Assembly (NCBI RefSeq): GCF_000478885.1
Contig: NC_022567.1
Location: 2,666,001-2,730,000, forward strand
DNA length: 64,000 bases
Direction: 5' to 3'
From: Adlercreutzia equolifaciens DSM 19450
GTDB taxonomy: Bacteria; Actinomycetota; Coriobacteriia; Coriobacteriales; Eggerthellaceae
Position numbers and translations under genes: made by a program. Below are positions 8,782-16,912 of the stretch, piece by piece. The notes under the pieces were generated by a model that searched no databases, had not been told where the DNA came from, and worked only from the letters and a program-made list of their open reading frames with translations. Positions within the stretch are counted from its first letter, which is position 1. Every line of letters starts with the position of its first letter.

Positions 8782-8799
8782 ATTGCGAGGAGGTGGAAG

Positions 8800-9081
8800 A
8801 TGATAAAGACGTTCGCCGATTCCGACACACGGGCGCTGTTCGAAACGGGACAGAGCAAAAGACTTCCTGCCGACATCGTTCGCCGGGCGCTGCGAAAGCT
8901 GGAGTACGTCGACAACGCGGTCTTGCTGACCGATCTTCGACTTCCGCCGGGCAACCGGCTGCACGCCCTGAAGGGCGATCGCGCCGGCCAGTTCTCGATT
9001 TCCATCAACGACCAATGGCGCATTTGCTTCAGGTTCGAACCCGAAGGAGTCTACGATGTCGAGATATGCGACTACCATTGA
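8800..9081 (+). CDS. higB: HigB/RelE-type toxin of a type II toxin-antitoxin system
   Basis: A 93-residue protein of the plasmid-maintenance killer (HigB) group: IKTFADSDTRALFETG opens the fold, LPPGNRLHALKGDRAGQ and SISINDQWRICFRF form the beta-sheet, and the end VYDVEICDYH carries the conserved terminal DYH. These toxins cleave mRNA on the ribosome. ATG 8800 has GAGGAGG upstream. The order toxin first, antitoxin second and the 22-bp gap to the antitoxin start are typical of higBA. Confidence 0.88.
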   Translation: MIKTFADSDTRALFETGQSKRLPADIVRRALRKLEYVDNAVLLTDLRLPPGNRLHALKGDRAGQFSISINDQWRICFRFEPEGVYDVEICDYH

Positions 9082-9103
9082 GGCCGCTTGCGAGGGAGAT
9101 GCT

Positions 9104-9424
9104 ATGAACGATGACATGATTATGGTGTCGCGCGAGCCCGTGCACCCGGGCGAGTTTTTGCGCGAGGATTATATGCCGGAGCTGGGACTGACGGTGGCGA
9201 CGCTGGCGAAGCGGCTGGGCGTATCGCGGCAGACCGTCAACGACATCGTGCGCGAGAAGCGGGGCCTGAGCCCGGAGATGTGCCTTCGCCTGGGACGCCT
9301 GTTCGGCACAACGCCCCAGTTCTGGATGAACATGCAGTCGAAGGTGGACATCTGGGACTCTCTGGCGCTGCACGAGGACGAGGTCATGGCCATCGAGCCC
9401 ATCGAGATAGCCGCCATCGCATAA
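9104..9424 (+). CDS. higA: HigA antitoxin (XRE-type HTH)
   Basis: A 106-residue antitoxin. VHPGEFLREDYM is the HigA signature opening, LTVATLAKRLGVSRQTVNDI is the helix-turn-helix, and LRLGRLFGTTPQFWMNMQ is the conserved second half. ATG 9104 with GAGGGAG upstream is preferred over an ATG at 9056 that would overlap higB. It should neutralise HigB and repress the promoter at 8753-8781. Six bases after its stop begins a 39-bp remnant of an unrelated gene tail (9431-9469). Confidence 0.88.
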   Translation: MNDDMIMVSREPVHPGEFLREDYMPELGLTVATLAKRLGVSRQTVNDIVREKRGLSPEMCLRLGRLFGTTPQFWMNMQSKVDIWDSLALHEDEVMAIEPIEIAAIA

Positions 9425-9430
9425 GCCGGA

Positions 9431-9469
9431 CTGGCCGACCCCATCAAGAACGGTGTTCCGAAGGCGTAG
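9431..9469 (+). pseudogene. 39-bp remnant of an ABC binding-protein 3' end
   Basis: Reads LADPIKNGVPKA then stop, against LADLIKNAVPKA then stop at the end of the binding protein (2481-2519); about 33 of 39 bases agree. It starts six bases after the higA stop. Probably the edge of a deleted or displaced paralog. Confidence 0.5.
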
Positions 9470-9497
9470 AACAATCACCGGAACCGATCTCACTTGA

Positions 9498-9522
9498 GGA
9501 GGGGCGACCAAGGTCGCCCCCT
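9498..9522. repeat. 25-bp palindromic repeat, copy 1
   Basis: The core GGGGCGACCAAGGTCGCCCC is a perfect inverted repeat. The same 25-bp sequence, flanks included, recurs at 29146-29170 inside a coding region. REP-like element. Confidence 0.7.
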
Positions 9523-9594
9523 ACAGGATCTTCCAACGGCCGAGGCCGCATTCTGCGGAGGGCGAATTCCGTGGGGTTTCACCCCGAGGGAAAC

Positions 9595-10452
9595 TTACCC
9601 CAGAAGCGCCGTCACCTTCCCGAGCAGAGGCTCGAAGGAGACGCCGCGGTCTTCGAAGTTGGGCTGCTTGGCGGAGATGAGCATGGCGTCGGCCGTGAAG
9701 TCGGCGGCGAAGGCCGTCGCCTCGGCCAAGTCGCGTCCGGCCATCACTGCGGCGAGCAGGGTGCTTGCGAACACGTCGCCCGTGCCGTGCAGCATGTAGG
9801 GCAGCTTGGCGTTGGTGGTTTCCGTGAAGTCGATGGCGTCGCCCCACACGTAGTTGTGGATGAGGCCGTCGCCGTGTTCGATGCCCTTCAGCACCACGTT
9901 CTTCGCGCCGCGCTCGCGCAGCTCCAGGATCATCTCGCGCACCGTGGGCTCGTCCACGTCGGCGCCCTGCCACTCGCGGCCCAAGATGATGGCCGCCTCG
10001 GTGAGGTTCGGCGTCAAGATGTCGGCGCCGTTGGCCAGCGTCCCCATGGCTTCCACGAGCTCCGGCGTGTAGGTGGGGTACACCTTGCCGTGATCGGCCA
10101 TGACCGGATCCACTACGCGCAGGGCCTTCGGGTAGGTCTCCCACACCTGCTTGATGATATCGACCTGCTCGGGGGCACCGAGGAAGCCGGAATACACCGC
10201 ATCCAATTCCACGCCGATACCCGTCCAGGCAGCCAGATAATCGCCCAGGATATCGGTGGTATCGTGCATGTACCAGCCGGGGAAGGCGGTGTGGCTGGAG
10301 AACAGGCCCGTGGGCACGGGGCACACGTCGCAGCCGGCGGCGGACAGCACCGGGATGGCCACGCCCAGCGAGCACTTGCCGTAGCCGCACAAGTCGTGGA
10401 TGGCGGCCACGCGGGGGATGTAGGCGTCTTCGCGTTCGTAGAGGTTCGTCAT
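9595..10452 (-). CDS. Pyridoxal/pyridoxamine kinase (PdxY/PdxK-like, ribokinase fold)
   Basis: A 285-residue kinase. RVAAIHDLCGYGKCSLGVAI and VCPVPTGLFSSHTAFPGW are the family's substrate-binding opening, VDPVMADHGKVY the central strand, ILTPNLTEA the middle motif, and LHGTGDVFASTL the anion hole with catalytic Asp. It phosphorylates B6 vitamers with ATP to make or recycle PLP. ATG at 10450-10452 is chosen for the upstream GAAGGGAAC; a longer reading adds only unrelated residues. Confidence 0.88.
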   Translation of the reverse strand: MTNLYEREDAYIPRVAAIHDLCGYGKCSLGVAIPVLSAAGCDVCPVPTGLFSSHTAFPGWYMHDTTDILGDYLAAWTGIGVELDAVYSGFLGAPEQVDIIKQVWETYPKALRVVDPVMADHGKVYPTYTPELVEAMGTLANGADILTPNLTEAAIILGREWQGADVDEPTVREMILELRERGAKNVVLKGIEHGDGLIHNYVWGDAIDFTETTNAKLPYMLHGTGDVFASTLLAAVMAGRDLAEATAFAADFTADAMLISAKQPNFEDRGVSFEPLLGKVTALLG

Positions 10453-10566
10453 AAGGTTCCCTTCGAAATCGGCCGACCGCGCGGGCCGGCAAGGGGCGTT
10501 CGCTGAATCGTTCACCATTCTAGCCCTCTTGCAGGCGCACGGCCCTCGGTTTTTCCGATAGACGTC

Positions 10567-11628
10567 CTAGCGGTTCTCGATGGCGCCGATGTTCTTCAGG
10601 GCAATCTCGATGCGGCCGTCCGGGGTGCTGAAGAACTCGATGAAATCGGAATTCTCGCCGTATTCGGCCGGGAAGGTGAGCTCAATGCCCGTGTCGGTGC
10701 GAATCTTGTGGCTCTTGGTGACCCGCTTGGCCACGGCCTTCTCCACCACGACGCGCTCGGGCAGGGCGCCCTCTTCCACAGCCCGATCGAAGCGCTCGGC
10801 GACGCGGGGCTGGTCGGCGAACACCTCGCGGCCGAGCTCGCGGGCGTCCACCTCGTCGGACTCCTCGGCGTTTACGGCCACGTAGGCCTTCGCCCGCGAA
10901 AGCGCCACCGCCGTGTTGGCGCCGAATTCCTCGGCGACCTCTTCCACCACGGTGGTCACCGCTTCCAGCACTTCGCGACTCGAGGCCTCCATGGAGCACT
11001 GCAGAAGGCCGTCGGGGATGATCCAGCGCTTCTCACCAGCGATTTCGCGCTCCTTGTCCACGAACCACACGGCCATGTCGTCGGCGGAGATGAGCGCGAA
11101 CGACGCCACCTTCTGAGACGGGTTCGGCAGAATGGCGTGGTGCCGCGCGATGGTGGTAGCGGTGTCGCCGAAGTCGTTGCTGCCCACTTCGTGCATGTAG
11201 GCCTGGCGGCTCTCCAGCAGAATGATCGCGAAGTAGCGCGGGCCGCGGGCCTTGTAGGCGGCCTCAGCCTCCTCGTCGGTCATCTCGCGCACCGTCTGAT
11301 CGGCGTCGCCTTCGAAATCGACGACGAGCAGGTCGGTCGAGGGCGTCTTCTCCATGCGCGACAGCTCGCCGACGATGAACTCGCCGATCTGCTGGGACAG
11401 CCCCACGAAATCGCGCTCGCCGCGGAAATAGGCGCGCAACTCCTCGGCGAACAGGCTGTTCTCTGCGAAGGTGCCGCGCTTGCTGTCCAGGTTGCCCAGC
11501 GCACGCTTGGCCTGGGACGTGACGTAGCGCTTGGCGGCCTTGTTTCCGAGATCCATGGGCGCCTGCGCGAACACGTTCACGCAGGACACGAAATCGAACA
11601 CATGCAGAATGGCGTTGTTGATGTTCAC
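10567..11628 (-). CDS. Nucleoid-associated protein, NA37/NdpA family
   Basis: A 353-residue soluble protein opening MNINNAILHVFDF. Family features include the early AKRYVTSQAKRALGN, the acidic central block and an end in LTFPAEYGENSDFIEFF, then GRIEIALKNIGAI. NA37/YejK proteins bind the nucleoid; their exact role is unsettled. It is followed 9 bp upstream on the same strand by the GH25 lysozyme gene, so the two may be co-transcribed. No signal peptide or membrane segment. Confidence 0.8.
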   Translation of the reverse strand: MNINNAILHVFDFVSCVNVFAQAPMDLGNKAAKRYVTSQAKRALGNLDSKRGTFAENSLFAEELRAYFRGERDFVGLSQQIGEFIVGELSRMEKTPSTDLLVVDFEGDADQTVREMTDEEAEAAYKARGPRYFAIILLESRQAYMHEVGSNDFGDTATTIARHHAILPNPSQKVASFALISADDMAVWFVDKEREIAGEKRWIIPDGLLQCSMEASSREVLEAVTTVVEEVAEEFGANTAVALSRAKAYVAVNAEESDEVDARELGREVFADQPRVAERFDRAVEEGALPERVVVEKAVAKRVTKSHKIRTDTGIELTFPAEYGENSDFIEFFSTPDGRIEIALKNIGAIENR

Positions 11629-11637
11629 AGGACTCCT

Positions 11638-12507
11638 TTACTTCTGCGGCTCAAGCCACACATTCAAATCGACGTCGGTGGGGATGCCGGGAACCGTGCC
11701 GGCGTTGGTGTACTGCCAAATGGAGAAGTCGAGCGGAGCGGTGGGGACTTCCACGTCGTACTCGGCCAGCCACACCGGATAGGCGGCGCGCAGCTCGGGC
11801 GCGAGGCGCAGCAGGTCGCGCTGGTTTCCGTAGAGCATGGGCGCATAGTCGGCCGCGGCGATGACCTCGCAGAACGCGCTGGCATTGGCGGTCAGCTGCT
11901 CGCTGGAGAGGTTGTTGGCCCGGGCGCCTTCGATTTCCACGGGCTCGTGGTCGTAGGCGACGTAGGCAAAGGTGGCGCCAGAGGCCTCGGTTTCGCGCAG
12001 GTTGTCCAGAGCGAACTGGGCCTCCTCGCGAGCCTCGTCTTCGGTCAGCGCCTGGGAGAAGAAATAGGCGCTCACCTGGATGCCCACCTCCCCGGCGCGA
12101 ATGGCGTTCTGGAAGAAGAACTCGTCGGCGGAAAGCGCGCCTTCCGTAGCACCTCGGTTGCCGATGCGGGCGAAAGCGAACTGCACGCCGGCGTCGGCAA
12201 CGGCGGCCCAATCGATGTCGTTGCCCTGGTGCTCCGACACATCGATGCCCCAGCGCGAACAGATCTCATCGTTTTCGTAGTACGCCAGCTTCTCGCCGTC
12301 GCGCACGAGGCCGGACCAATCGTAGGGACTCACGTAGGGCTCGATGGCGGCCACCTCCGCCGACTTAGAGGCCGACCCGCAACTGACGAGCAGCCCCGCT
12401 GCCGCACACGCCACTGCGCACGCCGCACCGGCCACGAAGCGTCGCCGCGTCAGCGTCGCGATCCGGGGCGCCCGCAGCCCATCTATGTTGCGGCCATTCA
12501 ATATCAT
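11638..12507 (-). CDS. Glycoside hydrolase family 25 (lysozyme M1-like) lipoprotein
   Basis: A 289-residue exported enzyme. An N-terminal twin-arginine-like LTRRRFVAGAA precedes a hydrophobic stretch ending in lipobox LVSC (about residue 43). The GH25 barrel starts WGIDVSEHQGNDIDW with the conserved Asp, continues FAFARIGNRG, and has the catalytic D/E pair in AYDHEPVEIEG; it ends with IWQYTNAGTVPGI. GH25 enzymes cut the MurNAc-GlcNAc bond of peptidoglycan. The start has no strong ribosome site, so the exact start is uncertain. Confidence 0.87.
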   Translation of the reverse strand: MILNGRNIDGLRAPRIATLTRRRFVAGAACAVACAAAGLLVSCGSASKSAEVAAIEPYVSPYDWSGLVRDGEKLAYYENDEICSRWGIDVSEHQGNDIDWAAVADAGVQFAFARIGNRGATEGALSADEFFFQNAIRAGEVGIQVSAYFFSQALTEDEAREEAQFALDNLRETEASGATFAYVAYDHEPVEIEGARANNLSSEQLTANASAFCEVIAAADYAPMLYGNQRDLLRLAPELRAAYPVWLAEYDVEVPTAPLDFSIWQYTNAGTVPGIPTDVDLNVWLEPQK

Positions 12508-12533
12508 GGGCAGTATTGTACGGCAGCGAGAAC

Positions 12534-14138
12534 CTACTTCCGCAAGTTCCCAAACAACCCCCGCAAAAGTTGCCGGCTCGTCTCGCGCCCGATCTGGCCG
12601 ATGACGGAGCTGACCGTTTTCATGGCCTGCTCGCGTTGTTTCTCGGCAGCTCGAGCGGCGCGCTCGGCTTCTTTCTCGGCCGCTTTCTGGGCACGCTCAG
12701 CCTCTCTTTCGGCAGCCTTGGCAGCACGCTCTTCCTCCTTGGCCGCAGCTTTTGCGGCCCGGTCGGCTTCGGCGGCCTTCTGTTTCTCGAACTCAGCGCG
12801 CTCCTTTTCCAGCCGGGCACGCTCGGCGGCCAGCGCGTCGGCCTCGGCGGCGGCGCTCTTCTCGGCGGCGAGCTTCTCGTAGGCGCTCTCGCGGTCGATG
12901 GCCTCGCCGTACTTCTCCACCAAATGCGCTTGAGCCTCGCCGACGCTCTCCAGCGTCGCCGCATCGGCAGCGGCCATGCGGCACTCCGGCGGCAGCACGC
13001 GCGCCCGTTCCACAATGCTCGGCTGGCCATCCTCATTCAACAGCGACACGAGCGCCTCGCCGGTGCCCAACTCCAGCAATGCCTCGGCGGAATCGAAGGC
13101 CGGATTCTCGCGGAAGGCCGCCGCTGCCGCGCGCACCGCCTTCTGCTCGGCGGGCGTGTAGGCGCGCAGCCCGTGCTGGATGCGGTTGGAAAGCTGCGCG
13201 AGCACCTCATCGGGAATGTCGGCAGGCGACTGGCTGACGAAGTAGACGCCGACGCCCTTGGAGCGGATGAGCTTCACGGTCTGCACGATTTTGTCGGTCA
13301 GCTCCTTGGGCATGTCGTCGAACAACAGATGCGCCTCGTCGAAGAAGAACACGAGCTTGGGTTTGGGAAGGTCGCCGGCCTCGGGCAGAAGTTCGTAGAT
13401 TTCGCTGAGCATCCACAGCAGAAACATGGCGTACACCTGGGGCGATGCCATGAGTTTCGCGGCGTTCAGGATGTTCACGGTACCCTGACCCGCATCGTCG
13501 GTCACGAGCCAATCCGTGATATCCAGCGCCGGTTCGCCGAAGAAGATGTCGCCGCCCGCATCTTCCAGGGTGAGCAGCGCGCGTTGAATGGCGCCAACCG
13601 ACTGTGACGACACGCGGCCGTAAAGCGTTTCCACCTCGCTGGCATGCTCGGAGAGATAGCCGAGCATGGCGCGCAGATCCTTCAGATCGATGAGCAGCAT
13701 GCCGTTATCGTCGGCCATGCGGAAGGCGATGGCCAGCACGCCGCGCTGCACGTCGGTGAGCCCCAGAAGCCGCGCCAGCAAGTCGGGCCCCATGTCGGAA
13801 ATGGTGATGCGCACGGGCACGCCGTCGCCGCCGAGCATATCCCACAGGCGCACGTCGCAACCCCGAGGCTCCCAGCCTGCGGCGCCCAGAGCGGCCGCGC
13901 GCTCGCGCACCTTCTCGGTGTCGTCGCCGGGTTGGGCCATGCCAGTGACGTCGCCCTTCACGTCAGCCATGAACACAGGCACGCCGGCCTGGGCGAACCC
14001 TTCGGCCAGCACCTTCATGGTGACCGTCTTGCCCGTGCCCGAGGCCCCTGCAATGAGCCCATGGCGGTTCGCCTGGTTCAGCAGCAGGTAGCAGGGATTC
14101 TCCCCCTGCGCCACCTTGATTTTGTCGCCTTCGAGCAT
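12534..14138 (-). CDS. yjgR: HerA/DUF853-type ATPase (YjgR family)
   Basis: A 534-residue ATPase. Walker A GASGTGKTVT is at about 31-40, followed by MADVKGDVTGMA; Walker B is KLVFFFDEAHLLF, then the arginine finger region VYFVSQSPADIP and LSNRIQHGLRAYTP. From about 415 to 500 the chain is a charged Ala/Glu/Lys coiled coil, longer than in E. coli YjgR. HerA-like ATPases move DNA; the YjgR branch has no settled function. The C-terminal segment ends GRETSRQLLRGLFGNLRK. Confidence 0.85.
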   Translation of the reverse strand: MLEGDKIKVAQGENPCYLLLNQANRHGLIAGASGTGKTVTMKVLAEGFAQAGVPVFMADVKGDVTGMAQPGDDTEKVRERAAALGAAGWEPRGCDVRLWDMLGGDGVPVRITISDMGPDLLARLLGLTDVQRGVLAIAFRMADDNGMLLIDLKDLRAMLGYLSEHASEVETLYGRVSSQSVGAIQRALLTLEDAGGDIFFGEPALDITDWLVTDDAGQGTVNILNAAKLMASPQVYAMFLLWMLSEIYELLPEAGDLPKPKLVFFFDEAHLLFDDMPKELTDKIVQTVKLIRSKGVGVYFVSQSPADIPDEVLAQLSNRIQHGLRAYTPAEQKAVRAAAAAFRENPAFDSAEALLELGTGEALVSLLNEDGQPSIVERARVLPPECRMAAADAATLESVGEAQAHLVEKYGEAIDRESAYEKLAAEKSAAAEADALAAERARLEKERAEFEKQKAAEADRAAKAAAKEEERAAKAAEREAERAQKAAEKEAERAARAAEKQREQAMKTVSSVIGQIGRETSRQLLRGLFGNLRK

Positions 14139-14239
14139 GGGTGCCTCCTAACCGGTCGGGGCAAACGTCGCCTCCATGGTACGGGAACGCCCCCGCCGCC
14201 CGGCCGCCTCGCACCAACCCGTTGGCATACCGTAGGCTT

Positions 14240-14324
14240 GCCAGCTAGGCGGTCTCGCCCGGAAGGTCACGTCCGCTGCCAGGCTAGTTGGTCTCGCCCG
14301 TGAGGCCGCGCCGCCAGGCTAGGC
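14240..14324. repeat. Imperfect ~36-bp tandem repeats after fetB
   Basis: GCCAGCTAGGCGGTCTCGCCCG and its variants (written here from the + strand, first copy at 14240) recur at 14278 and, shortened, at 14313. The last unit contains the fetB stop codon, so the repeats look like duplications of the gene's 3' edge. Confidence 0.55.
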
Positions 14325-15131
14325 CGCCCCGCCGGCATCGTCGCGCAGGGCCTGCGACAAGTAGTAGCCTTCGACGGAGAAGCGCTTCTTGTAAGCGAGA
14401 AAGCAGATGATCACAACGGAGAGCGTCGTGGCCGCAGAAATCATGAGCAGCACGACGATCTGGTACTTCGCCGCGATAACAGGATCGGCGCCCGCCAGAA
14501 TCTGGCCGGACATCATGCCGGGAATCTGCACGATGCCCGCTGCCGACAGCTGGGCCAAAAGCGGCGTCATGCCGGCGCCCACCGCCACCTTGATGGAAGG
14601 GAACGCCGCCTCGCGCGGGGTGGCGCCCAAAGCCACCATCATGTATATCTCGTTCGCGCGGGAATCCATGCTGGCAAACAGGCGGTCGGTGGCCACCGCT
14701 GCCGCGGCCAGCGTGTTGCCGAGAATCATGCCCGAGATGGGCACGAGCTGCATGGCGTTGTACCACGGATCGGCGTGGATGATGCCTTCCACCACGATGA
14801 ACGCGATGACCATGGACGACACGGTAATAGAAAGGAAGACGTCGGCCCAAAGCCCCCGCACGACCTTGTTCGTACGGCCGGTGGCAATCTGCGTCGCCGC
14901 AACGCACATGCCCAGCAGCACCAAACACACGAGCCACCACGTCTGATACTTGAAAAGATAGCCCAGAAGCAGACCCATGGCGAGCAGCTGCAGAAACGCC
15001 CGCACGGTAGAGACGGCGATGCGGCGGCTCTGCCCGAGCCCCATGCGCCACGACACGATGCCCGCCACCAACATGAGCAAGCTTGCGCCCACCAGTTCCA
15101 CATACCCGATGTTCACCACGCCGCCGGTCAT
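14319..15131 (-). CDS. fetB: FetB-type (UPF0014) ABC transporter permease
   Basis: A 270-residue membrane protein with about seven helices. Diagnostic UPF0014 blocks are present: RMGLGQSRRIAVSTVRAFLQ, the NTLAAAAVATDRLFASM loop, the EIYMMVALGATPREA cytoplasmic segment, and MTPLLAQLSAAGIVQIPGMM. FetAB of E. coli is reported as an iron exporter protecting against peroxide stress. The start overlaps the stop of the ATPase gene as ATGA (15128-15131), so the two are coupled. Confidence 0.88.
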   Translation of the reverse strand: MTGGVVNIGYVELVGASLLMLVAGIVSWRMGLGQSRRIAVSTVRAFLQLLAMGLLLGYLFKYQTWWLVCLVLLGMCVAATQIATGRTNKVVRGLWADVFLSITVSSMVIAFIVVEGIIHADPWYNAMQLVPISGMILGNTLAAAAVATDRLFASMDSRANEIYMMVALGATPREAAFPSIKVAVGAGMTPLLAQLSAAGIVQIPGMMSGQILAGADPVIAAKYQIVVLLMISAATTLSVVIICFLAYKKRFSVEGYYLSQALRDDAGGAA

Positions 15132-16027
15132 CGGGAGCCCCCCTTCGCAGAGGGCTCGACCGGCTTTCGGTCGGCCGACGAAGACTGCAAGGATGGCGAG
15201 CCGCTCCTTGGCGATGCGACTGGGTCGAATGCGGAACCAACAAGAGGGGAAACACCGGAAGGCGCACTGGGCACCGCCTTCAGCTTCGCAAGCACTTCAT
15301 CGGCTCGCGAGTCGCATCCTTTTCCAGCGCTTGTAGCGGGTGCGTTGTCGGCCGTGATCTCGTTTTGATGGTAGGTCATCTTCCCATCGGCCAGCGTGAA
15401 CACCCCGTACGCGTAGCCATCCTCGACCCGATGGCGGATGCGCAAGCAGGCGGCCCCGCCCGCGAGCATCGCCCGCGTAAGCCGACTGACGGCCACGGCC
15501 GACTCCCCATCAAGCGCCGCTTCCACCTCATCGAGCAGCAGCACGGTCGGTCGTGTGGCGAAGGCCCGCAGCAACGCCACCCGAGCAAGCTGGCCGCCCG
15601 AGAGCTGAGCCGCCGCGTGATCAAGCGTCACGCCATCGAGCATTGCCAGGGAAAGCATCTCGTTCAGCACGTCGTCATCGGGCTTCGGCGAGCCGGCGTT
15701 CACCTTCAGCGTCCAGGGAAACAGCAGGTTGTCCCGCACCGTGCCGGGCACCAGCGACGCAGCCTGAGGCACCAGGCACACGCGCCGGCGCCATTCCGTC
15801 GGCTTGAACCGATCAACGGGAGCACCCTCGAGCGCCAGCGTGCCGCCCGAGCGCGGCAGCATGAGCGCGCACGCGTTCAACAGAGTGGACTTTCCCGATC
15901 CGGAAGGCCCCGTGAGGTTGTACAAGCAGCCGGCTTCCAACGAGAAACTCACATCCGCAACGGGCGCGAACAGCTGCCCGTCGCGACGAAACTGCACCCC
16001 GATATGTCCTGCCTCGAATAACGCCAT
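15128..16027 (-). CDS. fetA: FetA-type ABC transporter ATP-binding protein
   Basis: A 299-residue ATPase with Walker A GPSGSGKST, Q-loop LVPQAASLV, signature LSGGQ and Walker B VLLLDEVEAAL. After the ATPase domain (about 1-215) there is a further 80-residue low-complexity Ser/Ala/Pro tail not expected in FetA. The ATG at 16025-16027 fits the usual start MALFEAGHIGV. Partner of the overlapping fetB gene; probable iron or other metal export. Confidence 0.85.
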   Translation of the reverse strand: MALFEAGHIGVQFRRDGQLFAPVADVSFSLEAGCLYNLTGPSGSGKSTLLNACALMLPRSGGTLALEGAPVDRFKPTEWRRRVCLVPQAASLVPGTVRDNLLFPWTLKVNAGSPKPDDDVLNEMLSLAMLDGVTLDHAAAQLSGGQLARVALLRAFATRPTVLLLDEVEAALDGESAVAVSRLTRAMLAGGAACLRIRHRVEDGYAYGVFTLADGKMTYHQNEITADNAPATSAGKGCDSRADEVLAKLKAVPSAPSGVSPLVGSAFDPVASPRSGSPSLQSSSADRKPVEPSAKGGSR

Positions 16028-16191
16028 GCGAGCATGATACCCGACCCCGCGATCTCCGCAACAAGTGCCCACCGTTTGTGACCCAGCCGCTATGCGAGCG
16101 CCTGCACGCGCTCGACCATACGAGGCGATCGCCGTAGTAAGATGGAACCAGAAACGCACGACAAGCGCGAAAGCGACGAAAGCGAGGCGGC

Positions 16192-16716
16192 ATGGTTTAC
16201 GACGAGAGGGACATTCGGAAGGCGCAGGCGCTGGACATCGCCCAGAAGATGCTGGTGGCAGCGCGGACGGCTCCCAAGGGCAAGGGCGTCGATGTCGTGG
16301 AATGCGCCGTGGTGGACGGCGACGATTTGGAAGCGCTCGCCTGCACCATGGAGGCCGTCGGCGAGGAGCGCGGGTTCGCATTCTTCCTGCGCGACGCCAA
16401 CTGTGTGCGCAAAAGCCTCTGCGTGGCGCTCGTGGGCACGCGCGAAAAAGCCCAGGGGCTCAACTGCGGCCACTGCGGTTTCGCCACCTGCGGCGAGCGC
16501 ACGCCAGGCGTTCCCTGCGAGGTGAACTCCGTAGACGTGGGCATCGCCCTCGGCGCCGCCGTGTCGCGCGCCCAGGCCTTCGGCGTCGACACCCGCATCA
16601 TGTTCTCCGCCGGCCTAGCCGCTCAACAGCTGGGCCTGCTCGGCGAAGGCGTGGGGCAGGCGTACGCTATCCCGGTAAGCATCAGCTCTAAAAGCCCGTT
16701 CTTCGACCGTGGGTAG
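16192..16716 (+). CDS. DUF2148 ferredoxin-domain protein
   Basis: A 174-residue cytoplasmic protein with a CX2CX4CX8C cluster-binding motif in LNCGHCGFATC and the following GVPCEV, then VDVGIALGAAVSRAQ and VDTRIMFSAGLAAQQLG. This is the DUF2148 family common in anaerobes and presumed to carry an iron-sulfur cluster; no reaction is established. ATG 16192 has GAGGCGG upstream. Its stop is followed by the 20-bp tandem array. Confidence 0.8.
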   Translation: MVYDERDIRKAQALDIAQKMLVAARTAPKGKGVDVVECAVVDGDDLEALACTMEAVGEERGFAFFLRDANCVRKSLCVALVGTREKAQGLNCGHCGFATCGERTPGVPCEVNSVDVGIALGAAVSRAQAFGVDTRIMFSAGLAAQQLGLLGEGVGQAYAIPVSISSKSPFFDRG

Positions 16717-16754
16717 GTCAGCTGCGGTCGCATCCGCTCCAGCATGTTCCAGGA

Positions 16755-16886
16755 ATCGCGCCATAATCGCGCCAATCGCGCCATAATCGCGCCAATCGCG
16801 CCATAATCGCGCCAATCGCGCCATAATCGCGCCAATCGCGCCATAATCGCGCCAATCGCGCCATAATCGCGCCATAATCGCGCCAT
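16755..16886. repeat. Tandem array of a 20-bp unit, about 6.6 copies
   Basis: The unit ATCGCGCCATAATCGCGCCA repeats without spacers from 16755 to 16886, ending with a shortened 11-bp step. Every unit holds a CATAAT hexamer resembling a -10 box. It ends about 25 bp before the start of the AlbA_2 gene, so copy-number change could alter that gene's expression (inference). Confidence 0.9.
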
Positions 16887-16912
16887 GGCACGATTCCGAA
16901 GGGGTGGTCACC

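Noticed and set aside
8244..9107. 287-residue + strand frame across the PIN remnant and higB
   Set aside because: It is out of frame with HigB and antisense to the PIN remnant, with no domain of its own.
10708..12882. 724-residue + strand reading frame
   Set aside because: It is antisense to the NA37, GH25 and YjgR genes, is rich in His/Arg/Gly/Leu as expected of a shadow frame in G+C-rich DNA, and shows no recognisable domain.
16755..16886. Possible CRISPR array
   Set aside because: The 20-bp units are contiguous with no unique spacers and no cas genes are near.
16623..16911. Minus-strand frame with ARLWRDYGAI-type repeats
   Set aside because: Produced by the 20-bp tandem array; no ribosome site and the DNA repeat explains it.
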